A stretch of DNA of 64,000 nt from Mortierella sp. BCC40632 (GCA_011634665.1 WAEK01000036.1:1-64000); one strand, 5' to 3'; counted from the first letter of the stretch, positions 29,801-40,160 are shown. Translations and numbers: made by a program. Notes: generated by a model from the letters alone, not told the origin.

Positions 29801-32800
29801 CAATTCTTGTTATTTATAAACATTCTCATCAGGCCCCCTATTTAGACAGATGAACCTGAAGTAAATCCTGAAATCCAATTAGGATCGGGGATGTTTTCAG
29901 TATTAATGATTTCTCTTTCAACAGGGTAAAAATTTTTAAACTCAGATTTTTAAAAATCGGATAAACCTTTATTCATTGAAGCTTTCAAATTAATAATTTG
30001 ATAAATCCCTTCTATCGAAAGATGAGCTTTATTATTCATTAAATTAATTGCTTCTTTAAACAAAATAAAATCCGCAGCTTTTTGAGTTAATAATGGATAT
30101 TTTTCTAAAAAAGTTATTAGTATTGTTAAATCTTTTTTAGAGTTAATTGTATAGTTTAACATATCAGATGAGGAATTTGTATATATCGTTCCGATTCCAC
30201 CAAAAAATTCTTGTAATTGTAATAATAATGATAAATCTCGTTTATCTAGACCTAGTGGAATTTTGGTTCTACTCGCCACCCTGTTTTATGTGTTTTACTA
30301 TTACTTATTATAAGACTGAAGCTACCTTCAGCATCTATAAGACCACTCCAAAACCAAGGGTTTAGATTTGATGAACCTTTAGAAGTAGAAAATTCTCTGC
30401 GATTTAATTGGTTAGAAGGGATTTTGAATTGATAGTTTCTTTCGAAACCCATTAGAGTACATCTAAAATGCATAGGATTATATTTAACTATGCACCAACT
30501 ACCGTATACTCGTTGCTCTTTTACACCATTAAAAATTAATGATGATTTAGATCCGCGATTGCCTATTTTTCTTTTGTCTATCTTATGACTTGTTACCGTA
30601 CATGGGTCATTACTCCATCCACCTACGGACTTGCGGCCGAGGCTTGGTATCATAAGCTTTAAGGCTTCCCCGGAGTTTGGCAGTTTTATCCCAAATAATA
30701 TTTTCCCAAAATATTTGGCAGGATCAGCTCCCATATATGAAATTGAATACATATGAACTAATGAAGAAATAAATACAACTGGTATTAACATTGAACAACC
30801 CTAATTAACTTGCCTTAATGTCGCCTCTGAAATTATCACTAAGAAATAGACATTAAGAGTAGTTTCTCTACTTAGGAGTTTATGACCTTTGCGGAAAGGC
30901 TATCCACTGTGCGTAGTGTTTTTTTGATAAATATTTCCTCCCTACGATCTCGCACTCGTTATAGGGCCCGACTGTACATTTAGACAGACATTTCAGCCTA
31001 ACCTTGGTGAACCAGTCTGTAGCGACATTTATAACTGCCGACGGTCTTGGAGTATATTCTCTTTAACCGTTTTCACCGATATATATAAGTATAGGATTGT
31101 TTGATTATAATCTTGCTCAATCCCTAATTATACCTTTATTAACATATTATCTCATTAATATTCAAGAAGATAAGATTTCCTTTCCAAATTTCCTTATTAT
31201 ATATTATCCTATTCCTTAGTTATTAAAGATGCGGATAAAATCCACTGATCTTTAAATAACTTACCACTATTCAAATAATTTACAATTGTTACATGAGAAC
31301 ATTCAAAGAACTTTCCTGCCTCTCTAGTTGAATAAAAACTATTTACTAGAGAACCTAGACTATCATAAACATATATAGTTGAACCTCTAGCAATTCTAAT
31401 TTTAGCTTTCGTTTCAGCAGTATGAGTTTTTCCTGTTTTAGCGATTCTCAATTTAGCAATTGTTTCCTCAGAAATGTTTTTTACCAAACATTGGATTGTT
31501 TTCACCTTTCTTGGCAACACTCATTTTAACTTTAGTTTCTGCTAAAACAGTTTTACCAAAGTTTGGATGATTCTCACCTCTTATACCAAACATTGGATGA
31601 TTCTCCCCAGATTTAGCTTCACTCATTAAAGCAAGAGTTACTTCACTATGTTTATAACCTAGTAAAGAACCCGCAACTAGTAATATGTTAAATTTGGGTT
31701 TAAGCTCATTAAGATAGAATTGTTCTCGTGATAAAAGTTCTTTTGACTCACAATATTCAAAAACAATTAAATAAAAATCTTGTAAATTATATTTATTTAT
31801 TGCTCTTTGTAGTAAAATATTTGATTTTTTGCCCTTAATATGATTATTAAAGCGAGTGGCTAAATCAATTGAAGAACCTATATATAGTTTGTCATTAGTT
31901 TTACAAATAAACCCGTAAACACCTGGTTTATTTTTCAATTCTTTTTTAATAATATCCTGAATTTCTGCTAAATGTAAATTACCTATCAATTGCTCGATGG
32001 TAGAAAAAAAAGGTTTAAGTTGTGTCATTGTTTTTTTTTGTTTTAAAATCCTTTATTTATTAAATATTTTACTTAATTTTAAAGACCATTTAAAAAAAAG
32101 GAATGAAGAAAGATTTGAACTATGTTGTTCAAAATACCTTTATCTAAATGATTCCTAAAAAGATTGATTATGTAATTAATTGTTATTATTTAAAATATTA
32201 TTATAAAATCGGTAAACGCTATAAATTAGATACTTTGGATTAGACAGAATTGAAAAATTTAATTAACCTAATCAAAATAGCTCTGCTAGGTTCCAATTAT
32301 TCTAGCAGGCTTATTATATAAATTCTTCTATAATTTAAAGGAACAGGTACTTAGATAAAAAGAAGTTCTTACTAAGAACTTCTTATTAAAATAATTCAGC
32401 TCACTAATTAACGAATATCTTTATAATGAGTGTTAAATGGTATTGATTTATTCAAAAATTTTTTAAGCATAGCTCCTGCGGCCATATTTATTCTATAAAG
32501 AATTAGGCCCATGAATAGGCCCCCGCAGATGCCTAATGAATGCTGGTATAATGTCATCAATAAATTGATAGATTGAAAAATTGTGGTCTACGAAGGGACG
32601 TTTATTTATATATAATTTAATGATTTAGGTATTATTTACCCTCCTCCTCCCCTACCCTAATGAGAAATATAAAATATACATAAGGTAGACACTATGTTTT
32701 CTTGAGTGCAAAAATACTTTTTCGCATTTAACTAGTCAAGACCGCATTACTAAAATTGTTTTCTGGGCCAAAAATAACAACTTAGACCTTTAAACCAAAT

Positions 32801-34668
32801 TATTATATAAGAGCCCTTAGGCCATAAATAAATTCAGAAACTAGATACCATGGTTACTTAGTAGGAAAAAATACACGTACTCTTCTAATTTTTAAGGGCC
32901 GGACCAGTAAGCCGGGCCGAGATTTATTAATTTCTACGAATACTCCCTCTGAATTTAAGATCTCAATATCTAAATATTTACTTAAAGTCTCAGGATATAG
33001 TCCTACAATTGAAGCAGCTTCGCTTAAAGAATTAGCCAAGGTAAAAACTCCAGGTTCTTCACAAATTTCGTATATACAACTGTTTTGTTTAGGAAGTATT
33101 TTTTTTGTGGCACTATCTATCACTCTTCCATCAAGAAGATGTTCAAATGTAGGTGTAGCAGATAATAATTTTTCTATTTGCTCTAAACTTAAAGATTTTA
33201 CTTCTCCTTTATAAGTAGATAATCTAAAATTATTCATTGTGTTCGATAAATCTAAGATTAAGGATCTGATCTCCTCTTTTTTATGTGCCCCAACATAAAT
33301 ATTTTGGCAAATAATCTTAAAATCTTGAAAATCTTTACCTTTTTTAGTTAAAAATTCCATATCAGCAAATAAAGGTATCAAATAGTTATTTAAAACATAA
33401 ATATTTTTTATAATAAGCGATACACTACTTTTGCCGTTACTGCTTCTAGCCTTATTTGAATTAATTGCTATAATAGAAGAGTTTTTTAGTTTATACAAAG
33501 AATAAGTATCAAAACCTAGAGCTGAATTCTCTAAAAATTCTTTTATTTTAATTAAAACAGGAAGCTGCACTCCGGATAATTCTATAGAAAACGTAGGCGT
33601 TAAAGTATCTCTTCTTAAAAAAAATGAGGCATCTCCTTCGATGAATCCAAGTAACCAATTTTTCGTGATTATTATTTCAGAATTTTCTGGTCTATCAAAA
33701 TAAATACGATTAGTATTCATTTTATTTTTTAATTCTAATATTTTATTATTTACCTCCTCTCTGACCTCTGTATTTATTGAAGCAAGATTTAAAAATTTAT
33801 CTCTATTTAAGTATAAATAAAAAGCTTCTTTAAAATCTAAATAATCAAGATATTTAGATGTATTTAGATTATATTTATCGAAGATAGAGATTAATAAAGC
33901 AATCCCTTTTTGATCGGTAACAGTAAATATACATTCATCTTTATAAAGACGAACTCCACCAATACCTAATTTATCCTTAATATAATTTAAAACCTTTTCA
34001 TCATCTTTGTGTAATGCTATTTTAAAAATAAATGTAAATCTTGAAGTAGTTAAATTATCTTTTTTAAGTAAACGATTAATAATGAAACAACCCTCAGCAT
34101 CACTGAATCCTACGAACCATTCTAAGAAATTTGAATCCAGATTACCAAAAGGTTTGTCCTGAGAAATAAGATTATGGCTCATATTTTTGGCATTACCTTC
34201 ATTATTAAGGTCGACATAATTAATAGTTGAATAATTTATTAAATTATTTTTTTTAAATAAAAGATAATTGAATGGAAATCGTTTAAAAGATTTAAGTTGA
34301 AAGAAAAGATTTATTAATGTATACCAGCAAATAAAAAATTTTTGAATAAATATGTTCTTATACAGTTGGATTTTAACCAACACAGCCTCTATTCCTATAC
34401 CAAAGGAACCCGCAAATAAAACTGTTAAGCTATCAAATAAAAATCCCCATGATACGAAAAAATATTCAGAGTCAATCCAAGAAAATAAATTTACTGATAC
34501 ATTAGATTGGTTTAATCCAACTTCTACAAATGCTGTTAGAGATAATATACATGTAATAATTAACCCTAATGTAGTAATTAATTGGCTACCTTGGGCTCCT
34601 AATTTTCGCCCGAAAAGTCCACTAATAATTGAACCTAATAATGGTATTAAAATGATTGATAAATACAT
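26840..34668 (-). CDS. nad5: NADH dehydrogenase subunit 5 (three exons)
   Basis: Proton-pumping membrane subunit of complex I. Exon 1 34421-34668 ([23 protein letters not shown]), exon 2 30720-30795 ([20 protein letters not shown]), exon 3 from 28544 down ([88 protein letters not shown]). It reaches [16 protein letters not shown] near 26940 and then runs into the fused GIY-YIG gene. Exon 3 has about five homopolymer shifts (near 28180-28260, 27830-27930, 27600, 27430-27490, 27140-27200). The native stop codon is not in the main copy, so its end is approximate. Confidence 0.9.
29018..29736 (-). pseudogene. LAGLIDADG cassette inside another LAGLIDADG gene
   Basis: N-terminal pieces [17 protein letters not shown] and a damaged first motif (IGLSF-like), [35 protein letters not shown]. 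The C-terminal frame 29018-29323 has [12 protein letters not shown], second motif [10 protein letters not shown] (DDS instead of the common DDG), [18 protein letters not shown] and [12 protein letters not shown]. Shifts near 29590-29650. tRNA-like leader at 29737-29820; tail AACACCCCCATCGGGCCCC at 28963-28984. Confidence 0.82.
29737..29820 (-). ncRNA. tRNA-like leader of a LAGLIDADG cassette
   Basis: The minus strand has AAAAGATAGTTTAATTCAAG, then a hairpin whose stem differs from the other copies yet still pairs (GAGCT/AGC plus flanking CG), then AAAGTTCAAGTCTA before the start. Compare 10833-10907 and 51358-51430. Confidence 0.6.
31209..32028 (-). pseudogene. GIY-YIG endonuclease of nad5 intron 1, one frameshift
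   Basis: [83 protein letters not shown]3 repeats ([19 protein letters not shown]). After one shift near 31470-31490: [20 protein letters not shown] and NUMOD1 [19 protein letters not shown]. The same unusual start (QPFFSSIELFIGSLHLVE) recurs on the plus strand at 63770. A cox1-type leader block lies upstream (32029-32230). Confidence 0.85.
32230..32853. other. Spacer in nad5 intron 1 with hairpins
   Basis: Two clear inverted repeats: CTGCTAG..CTAGCAG near 32282-32312 and AAGAAGTTCTTA..TAAGAACTTCTT at 32361-32386. No ORF. Hairpins between two intron genes could be processing or stability elements. Confidence 0.5.
32854..34420 (-). CDS. LAGLIDADG endonuclease fused to nad5 exon 1, intact
   Basis: The nad5 exon 1 frame stays open for 604 codons in all. 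The intron part has [16 protein letters not shown] (first motif) and, near residue 340, [17 protein letters not shown] (second motif), with [15 protein letters not shown] after motif 1 and [14 protein letters not shown] after motif 2. A C-terminal extension ([29 protein letters not shown]) looks like a NUMOD1-type DNA-binding module. No stop or shift, so this enzyme is likely made, as an exon-intron fusion. Confidence 0.92.
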
Positions 34669-35057
34669 TGTAATATTTTATATAAAATTCCTCTTTATTT
34701 ATAAAACGCTATTTGCCAGCTAAACCGCGGCTATGTTTTATTTTAATAGATAAAACTAAAATTTTCCCTCCCAACCGCCCTTATTTGAAAACATGAATTT
34801 AATTATAAATTTACATTAAACTCACTAAACAATGCTATCTTATTACTAATAAATGCCATTATAACATAAAAATATCCAATAAAATAATAAAGACGAGATT
34901 AAAATTACTTTATCATTATTTTTATTAGATAAATATTATTTGATACAGATATATAATCCAATAATTGAGATTTCTGTCCGAAAAGAATCTACGAAACTTT
35001 CCAATACCTTTAAAGGTATTAATTCACCAAATAATAATTTAATTTCTATTAAAAAGG
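34669..35057. other. Spacer between nad4L and nad5
   Basis: About 390 AT-rich bases with no gene. Many fungi have nad4L and nad5 touching or overlapping, so this gap is longer than usual. Confidence 0.6.
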
Positions 35058-35321
35058 CTATTTAATTAAGATAGAACCTCTTAATCTGTAGAAGGCGATC
35101 ACGATACCTAATCCGATTGCGGATTCTGCTCCTGCAATTGCGATAATATAAATAGCGTATATTTCACCAATAACATCATCAAAAGCAAAAGATGAAATTA
35201 AAATCATGAAAGTAACTGCTAATAACATTAATTCAATAGAAATTATTAATAAAATTATATTTTTACGATTTAAAATAAACCCCGCCAATCCAATTATAAA
35301 AAGAGTAATAGATAAAGTCAT
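35058..35321 (-). CDS. nad4L: NADH dehydrogenase subunit 4L
   Basis: 87 codons, the usual length. MTLSITLFIIGLAGFILNRK, then IELMLLAVTFMIL and the highly typical AGAESAIGLGIVIAFYRLRG near the C-terminus; three membrane helices. Small membrane subunit of complex I. It lies upstream of nad5 on the same strand, as in many fungi. No frameshift. Confidence 0.96.
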   Translation of the reverse strand: MTLSITLFIIGLAGFILNRKNIILLIISIELMLLAVTFMILISSFAFDDVIGEIYAIYIIAIAGAESAIGLGIVIAFYRLRGSILIK

Positions 35322-35470
35322 AATTTTTTTATAATATTGCTATTTGTTCCCAATGTGATTATTAATCACCTATTATTGTTTAAAATAAAAATTAATAGTA
35401 TACTTATTTATTTGACACACTTTATGGTTATAACAAAATTAAATAAAAGACTTGAACAAATAACTATTTT
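35322..35470 (-). promoter_or_regulatory. nad4L leader, donor of cassette leaders
   Basis: It carries the words TTTGTTCCCAATGTG and TTATTTGACACACTTTAT that also precede GIY-YIG genes at 7747 and 55230. Which copy is original is inferred from its position before a host gene. Confidence 0.65.
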
Positions 35471-35759
35471 TCAAGAGTAAAAGTCAAGAATATTAATTTT
35501 ATTATTGTTTTATAAATAAAACATAAATAGCCTTATCGTTTAAGAAAGAGAGGGATGTTTATTTAATAAAAATACAAGACAGTAAAGTCGTATTTAATAA
35601 CACAAGTATTCAGAAACAATATCTAACCATTATTAAGTAAATTAAAATTAATTAACTATTAATTATTATATACTTTATTCGTGTCAATATAATTAAAATA
35701 ATAATATTATTGCAACTAAAATATTTAGTTGCATCTTATATCAAAGCATTTAAATAGAT

Positions 35760-36075
35760 TTAATAAATGCATCAAAAATAAATACTCCCAAAGGCGCTCG
35801 CCCGCAGGATTTTTTCACCGTTATCTATAAAACTTAATTTAATACGTACTTCTGTGGTATAAAATTTTCCAAATCTTAGATAATTTATACCTATTACTAC
35901 GCAAGAAATTTCATTACTATTGGCTTCACTAATTTTTCTTCATGATCATCAGTTTTAGTAATTTCAATCTGGGCTTATAAAATTTTGCTTGTAACTCTAT
36001 GTTTATATCCCAGACTTCACTTTAACAGCCCCCCTCGGGGACGCGGGCGCCCCCTCAGGGAGGCTGTTAAAATAT
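35760..36075 (-). pseudogene. GIY-YIG fragment (NUMOD3) with GC clusters
   Basis: The minus strand gives YKHRVTSKIL, KISEANSNEISCVV, LRFGKFYTTEV in broken frames. A partial family B GC cluster lies at 35782-35812 and a palindromic one at 36023-36070 (TTAACAGCC..GGCTGTTAA). Confidence 0.5.
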
Positions 36076-36138
36076 TGTATTCTAAAGGCAATTAATCAAG
36101 ACTATATTGTTTTGTTATAATATTAATTTTTTGATCAT

Positions 36139-36220
36139 TACCTGTTGTGAGACTCGAACTCACACGCTTAAAAGCAATTGATTTTAATTCAACATCGTAT
36201 ACCATTTTCGACAAACAGGT
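36139..36220 (-). tRNA. trnL: tRNA-Leu (UAA)
   Basis: Acceptor ACCTGTT/AACAGGT, anticodon stem GTTGA/TCAAT with loop ATTAAAA, long variable arm as expected for Leu, T arm GTGAG/CTCAC with TTCGAGT. Confidence 0.92.
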
Positions 36221-36434
36221 TATTATAAAAATCTTAAAACTAAACAAAAGGTATCTTACTTGCTGAATGGTTTCTTTGTTTACCTTTAAAAAAAAGACCC
36301 GAACCATTTTTTTTTTTTTATAAAACTCCCCTGATAGGCTGTAAATAACTAAGTTAATTCCTATTATTAATTGACCTTTTCCAATTAACTGACCTTTGGT
36401 CTTATAAAGTGAAAAATGGGGCCCAACGGGATTT

Positions 36435-36525
36435 ATGTTATTATTAATATTTTTTATATTAGTAATGACAACATCATTAGCTTCTCTTTATTTATCAACA
36501 ATCTCAATACATAGAATTGCTTTTT
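36435..36525 (+). pseudogene. nad2 5'-end fragment
   Basis: ATG followed by LLLIFFILVMTTSLASLYLS and TISIHRIAF, a copy of the nad2 N-terminus. The homology stops after about 30 codons. A tail-like GGGCCCAACGGG (minus sense) lies immediately before it. No endonuclease follows directly. Confidence 0.8.
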
Positions 36526-36529
36526 AATA

Positions 36530-36955
36530 TTTCTATTTAGTACTTTATTATATGATATGTAATTATTAGTAGAAATATTAAGGGGGCCCAATACAGACGG
36601 GGTAATTTTAACTATTATTATATCTAAATTATGATACATTATTGTTATTTACCCCACCCTCTTCCTTCAGAAGAATAGTCTCTAAGGGACCTGTTATAGT
36701 TTATTCTAATGCGGATTCTTATAAATCAATTTAGATGATAAAAAATTAAAAACAGAAGTCTATCAATAGACACATCAGAATCAGGCAAATATAAGTTGGT
36801 TCTTAGTGGATTAATCTAAGCTATTTAGATTTTATTACCCAATAAATCATTTAACTCGTTATATTCATATGCTTATTATGCTCCCAAGGATGCTCGCCCG
36901 CAGTTTATTTATAAACATTTCAAAAAGAAAGGGAATACCCCGGCGGGGTCCCGAC
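36530..36955. other. Spacer
   Basis: No gene recognised. It includes a tail-like GGGGGCCCAATACAGACGGG near 36583 and a partial family B GC cluster near 36880-36905. Confidence 0.4.
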
Positions 36956-36959
36956 GAAA

Positions 36960-37180
36960 CTTTACTTAAATATGATTATTCAAATTTTAGTCTAACTATA
37001 TTAGATCTAGTCAATATAATCAATTAATCGGATGCTGAATCACGTTAATTTATTCTAGAAAGGAAACTATATTATATTGACTCTTGCGCCTGAATATATA
37101 AAAATCGCAGATAGTTCCTTAGAACAAAAACATTCAAATGAATCATGTTGTCTAATGAGTGAAACTAAAAAAAAGGAAGT
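36960..37180 (+). pseudogene. GIY-YIG fragment
   Basis: The plus strand reads SNFSLTILDLVN, then LILERKLYYIDSCAPEYI and EQKHSNES, matching the middle of GIY-YIG genes (LSILEYID.., [12 protein letters not shown].., GYKHSEES). The catalytic part is missing. Confidence 0.65.
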
Positions 37181-37189
37181 AATAATCCT

Positions 37190-37335
37190 TTTATGATATA
37201 ATTATTTCCCGGCCTGCTCCACACAGGGTTTAAATTATATTTAAAACATTATCCCAGCGGGACCCGCGTTTGGCTCCATAGCGGGACGGGCCCGGGCGAA
37301 GAAAGCGGGACGGCCGGGCACTTTACTAATTTTTT
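37190..37335. repeat. GC-rich cluster region
   Basis: Blocks GCGGGACCCGCG, GCGGGACGGGCCCGGGCG and GCGGGACGGCCGGGC within AT-rich DNA form several possible hairpins. A related short block is near 60495-60575. Confidence 0.55.
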
Positions 37336-37454
37336 TATTGTTCGTATTTTAAGCAATCTCATTTATTATTTTTAACTTAAAATTATGTTTAAAGATCAAT
37401 TACCTATATAATTAATTTATACCTCCCCGGCAAAGATTTTTTATTAATAAATAA

Positions 37455-37528
37455 GTCAGATTAATTTTAATTGGTAAAATACATGATTTGTAATCATCGA
37501 TATGCTTGTTCGAATCAGGCATCTGGCA
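37455..37528 (+). tRNA. trnT: tRNA-Thr (UGU)
   Basis: Acceptor GTCAGAT/ATCTGGC (with wobble pairs), anticodon stem CATGA/TCATC with loop TTTGTAA, T arm GCTTG/CAGGC with TTCGAAT. Confidence 0.85.
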
Positions 37529-37539
37529 ATAAATATCAT

Positions 37540-38320
37540 AAAAGGTGAACCGCCTCTCGTTATATCTTTACCCCTTCGGTACTCCCCCAAGTCCAGAAGG
37601 TGCCCGGAGGGCTCAATATATTTTATTATTTAGTTTTGTTTACCCTTAATTTGGGAGCAAAGTTTTATATAAAAATAAAGGTCGAATAATTTTCTTCTAT
37701 AGGTGATATGGAAAACTGAAAAAAACATTAAGAAGATCGTAAAATTAAATAAAATCACATTAGGCTAACCTTGTAAATGATGATATTTAACTGTATATTG
37801 TATCTATATCCAATAAGCTAAGTCCTGTAGGGTATATAGGGTATTATTATGGAGAATAGGGGGAGATCGGTGTGGGGTAAAAACAGAGGGAGCGGAAATA
37901 TTTGATTAGTATTATGACTCTCCCAAAAATGATAAGTCCCAAGCTTAATCTATAGGGTAGGTTTTTAAATAGGGTAGATTGTTAAATTGATTCGAGTCTT
38001 CTCCGCCCTATTATTTTAAACATCTTTTTTGTAAAAAGATAATAACTTATCGTAATATTGCTCCGTTAACACCTTCCCCCTGCCTTCTTATATCTTAATG
38101 ATACCTTTTTCTTCAAATAATGTAATTTTTTAGCAAATCCGGTCATTAATGGGGATTATAAATAATAAGATCTAAGAGCTTACCGAACTTGCCTTTTTCA
38201 ATATATGATAAAGGTCTGATTCTATCTTCAAATTTTAAATTGTCCCCGCGCCGGCCCGCATAATTGCGGACGGCCGGGGCCCGAAAAAATTAGAGTCAGA
38301 AGCTGCTTGGAATTGGTTTA
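37540..38320. other. Noncoding region with a dispersed repeat
   Basis: 37850-38020 resembles, inverted, 55850-55990 (GGGAGCGGAAATA, ATTATGACTCTCC, TTGTTAAATTG). It ends in a tRNA 3'-half-like GATTCGAGTCTTCTCCGCCC. A GC block at 38245-38280 is the inverse of one at 525-560. No gene recognised. Confidence 0.5.
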
Positions 38321-39251
38321 ATGACTAATAAATTCCAAGTGTATCTTCTTTATGGACAAAATTAGGATTAAAAAAAAAAAAATAAAAAATGGGGAAGTAA
38401 ACATCCTATCAGTTTACGATTAAAAACAAAACAAAATTGGGGTAATACCTCTTATTATTTTAACTCTAAGAGTGAATTATATAATTATTGGGGTGTAGAT
38501 AAAATAGCTTTAAATGTAATTAAACATTATTTTCAATTTGCTTTAATTTCAAAAGTAAAATTTTATAAAAATTCAAATAAAGTTGTAATAAGTTTTTATT
38601 ACTTTTTAAATATACCAGTATCAAAACGATACAATGCAAATGGAGAATCAAAAAGAATACAATCTTTTGGAAATTTAACAACCAATACAACCAATACAAC
38701 CAATAATTTAACAACAAACTTAACAACCAATAATAAAAATATATTACCTTTTGAAGCTAAAGGATATAATAAATTAATATTAAAATTATCAAGATTTTAT
38801 GGAAAACCAGTCGAATTAAAACCTGTAAGAATTCATTATCCTTATTTAAATTCTTACATTTTAGCACAATATTTGGCATAATATAAAAAAGGGATTTTTT
38901 TAATATATTAATGCGAACTTTATTTAAAAAAGCGAAATTAATTGAGAGTAATAATAGTACTATTAGTAAATTTAAAGATTTAATAAAATATTCTTCTGTT
39001 ATAAATCAACCTCAATATTTAACGGGTATAAAAATCGTGGTATCTGGACGGCTTTCTCAACGAAAGGCTGCTAGTAGAACAAGGATTGTTAGAAAATCTA
39101 TTGGAAGCCTGCAATTAAACAGCAACTTTTCAATCGATGCCAGTAAATTTAATATTACAGGTAAGAATGGTAGCATTACAGTTAAAGTTTGGCTTTTTCT
39201 TCATCTTTTGCAAATTCGTTAATTAATAATAGTACAGTTAAAAAGTACTAA
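38321..39251 (+). CDS. rps3: Mitochondrial ribosomal protein S3
   Basis: Small-subunit ribosomal protein of fungal mitochondria. In order: KKWGSKHPISLRLKTKQNWG, YYFNSKSELYNYWGVDKIAL, a run of NTT repeats in a variable spacer, LSRFYGKPVELKPVRIHYPY, LNSYILAQYLA. After a shift: MRTLFKKAKLI, YLTGIKIVVSGRLSQRKAAS, RTRIVRKSIGSLQLN, NGSITVKVWLS. Shifts lie near 38370 (A-run), 38880 and 39195; the last, with SSSFANSLINNSTVKKY, ends at TAA 39249-39251. The start is a candidate only. It is followed at once by AACACCCC. It stands free, not inside an rnl intron. Confidence 0.85.
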
Positions 39252-39289
39252 TTAGTTAACACCCCACTATTACTGAGCTCTAACAGTTT

Positions 39290-39948
39290 GAAAATATCTG
39301 GAGGCAACAGAAATTATATTACACAAGGAATTCGATATTATTCTACTAATAATAACTCTATAAATAACAATGAACTTTTTACTAGCCCCAACGCCCGGGA
39401 GTAATTAAATATAACAATGTGGAAATAGAAAAAAAATTAGATTTTTAAGTGACAATAAAAAGATAAGACCTGTATATACATGTGGACGCATGAATTAGGT
39501 AAAAAGATATGTTGGTTCAGCTCCCGTCGGGGCACCCGGCGGGCGAGCGCCCTTGAGAGCAGGTAATTCTTTAGGGCAAACACGTTCAGAGGAATCTAAA
39601 GCTTTAATGAGAAGACCTAAATCCGCTGAGACTAAATTTAAAATTAGTGAATCTCTTAAAGGTAAAACTCATTCAGAGAATACAAAAGCTAAAATGAGTT
39701 TATCAAAAACAGGTGAGAAAAATCCAAATTTTGGTAAAGCTCGTTCAGCGGAAACTAAAGCTAAAATGAGTGTTGCTCGAGGAACCGCAATTTTTGTATA
39801 TTCATTAGATGGTACCCTTGAAATTAGTTTTTCTTCTGCTACAGCGGCTGGAGAATTTTTAAATACTCATAATAAAACTATATTAAGATACCTTAGAAGT
39901 GGCAAGATATATAAAGAAAAATGGTTATTATCTTCTTATAAAAAATAA
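39290..39948 (+). pseudogene. GIY-YIG endonuclease with an internal deletion
   Basis: N-terminal pieces RYYSTNNNS, YNNVEIEKK, then YTCGRMN-like and YVGS. At a family B GC cluster (39516-39556) it jumps straight to AGNSLGQTRSEESKALMRR, losing about 80 codons compared with 40541-41425. From 39553 the NUMOD3 repeats and NUMOD1 (FSSATAAGEFLNTHNKTIL) are open to a stop at 39948. The shared C-terminal part is strongly alike in the next gene, so they are tandem relatives. Confidence 0.82.
39516..39556 (+). repeat. GC hairpin cluster, family B, at a deletion join
   Basis: CAGCTCCC..GGCACCCGGCGGGCGAGC..GAGAGCAGG. It sits precisely where a GIY-YIG gene lacks its middle. Confidence 0.8.
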
Positions 39949-40083
39949 GGGAATTTATAATAGTAGGGGGCAATATACTATTATTAATAAATAACTTGTT
40001 TAGTAAGTAATATTACTAAACTCCCCCCCCCGCAGTGGGCCCCTTTTTAATTACTTAAAAGGCATATTATATATAATAATAAT
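39949..40083 (+). terminator. Spacer with tail element
   Basis: Contains ACTAAACTCCCCCCCC then GCAGTGGGCCCC at 40015-40050, the tail element in plus orientation, after the plus-strand GIY-YIG gene. A role at mRNA 3' ends is inferred. Confidence 0.5.
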
Positions 40084-40160
40084 AAGACTTTATGGTCAAA
40101 TGGTCTCTTTTGCTTAATGCTCAAAAGGATCCGTGGGAGTTCGATTCTTCCGTTGTCTTA
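40084..40160 (+). tRNA. Degenerate tRNA, relative of trnM
   Basis: The ends AAGAC/GTCTT and the T arm GGGAG/CTTCC fit, but the inner acceptor pairs fail and the anticodon loop (CTTAATGCT between TTTTG and CAAAA) is two bases too long. Its 3' half and the 220 bases after it match trnM at 24953 in inverted orientation. Probably a decayed or rearranged copy. Confidence 0.55.

Larger units (their letters stand above)
28545..30719 (-). other. nad5 intron 2, group IB
   Basis: It starts GCCAAATATTTTGGGAAAA and ends TTTGATTGCCATG, near-identical to the ends of cob intron 1. Core signatures (CAAACTCCGGGGAAGCC, TTAAAGCTTATGATACC) lie in the first 120 bases. It contains a LAGLIDADG gene split by a second LAGLIDADG cassette. 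Confidence 0.9.
28580..30719 (-). pseudogene. LAGLIDADG gene of nad5 intron 2, split at its second motif
   Basis: Continues the intron start: [18 protein letters not shown] (first motif), a shift near 30270, then [42 protein letters not shown], where it breaks inside the second motif. It resumes near 28935 with [62 protein letters not shown]. Between lies the LAGLIDADG cassette 29018-29820. Only the few codons around EGC of the motif are missing at the join. Confidence 0.85.
30796..34420 (-). other. nad5 intron 1, group I
   Basis: It lies between FDSLTV and SMLIPV, with the core at 30960-31085 (AACGGTTAA, AGACCGTCGG, ACAGACTGG, AATGTACAGTCGG). It encodes a LAGLIDADG enzyme at the 5' side and a GIY-YIG enzyme near the 3' side. 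In the middle (32230-32850) is a spacer. Confidence 0.88.

Noticed and set aside
34352..34723. Open frame of 123 codons on the plus strand
   Set aside because: It is antisense to nad5 exon 1 and its intron ORF and resembles no protein.
36023..36070. Member of the target-copying GC family
   Set aside because: It is a single palindrome with only T and T' (TTAACAGCC..GGCTGTTAA) and lacks the third copy, so it was kept apart.
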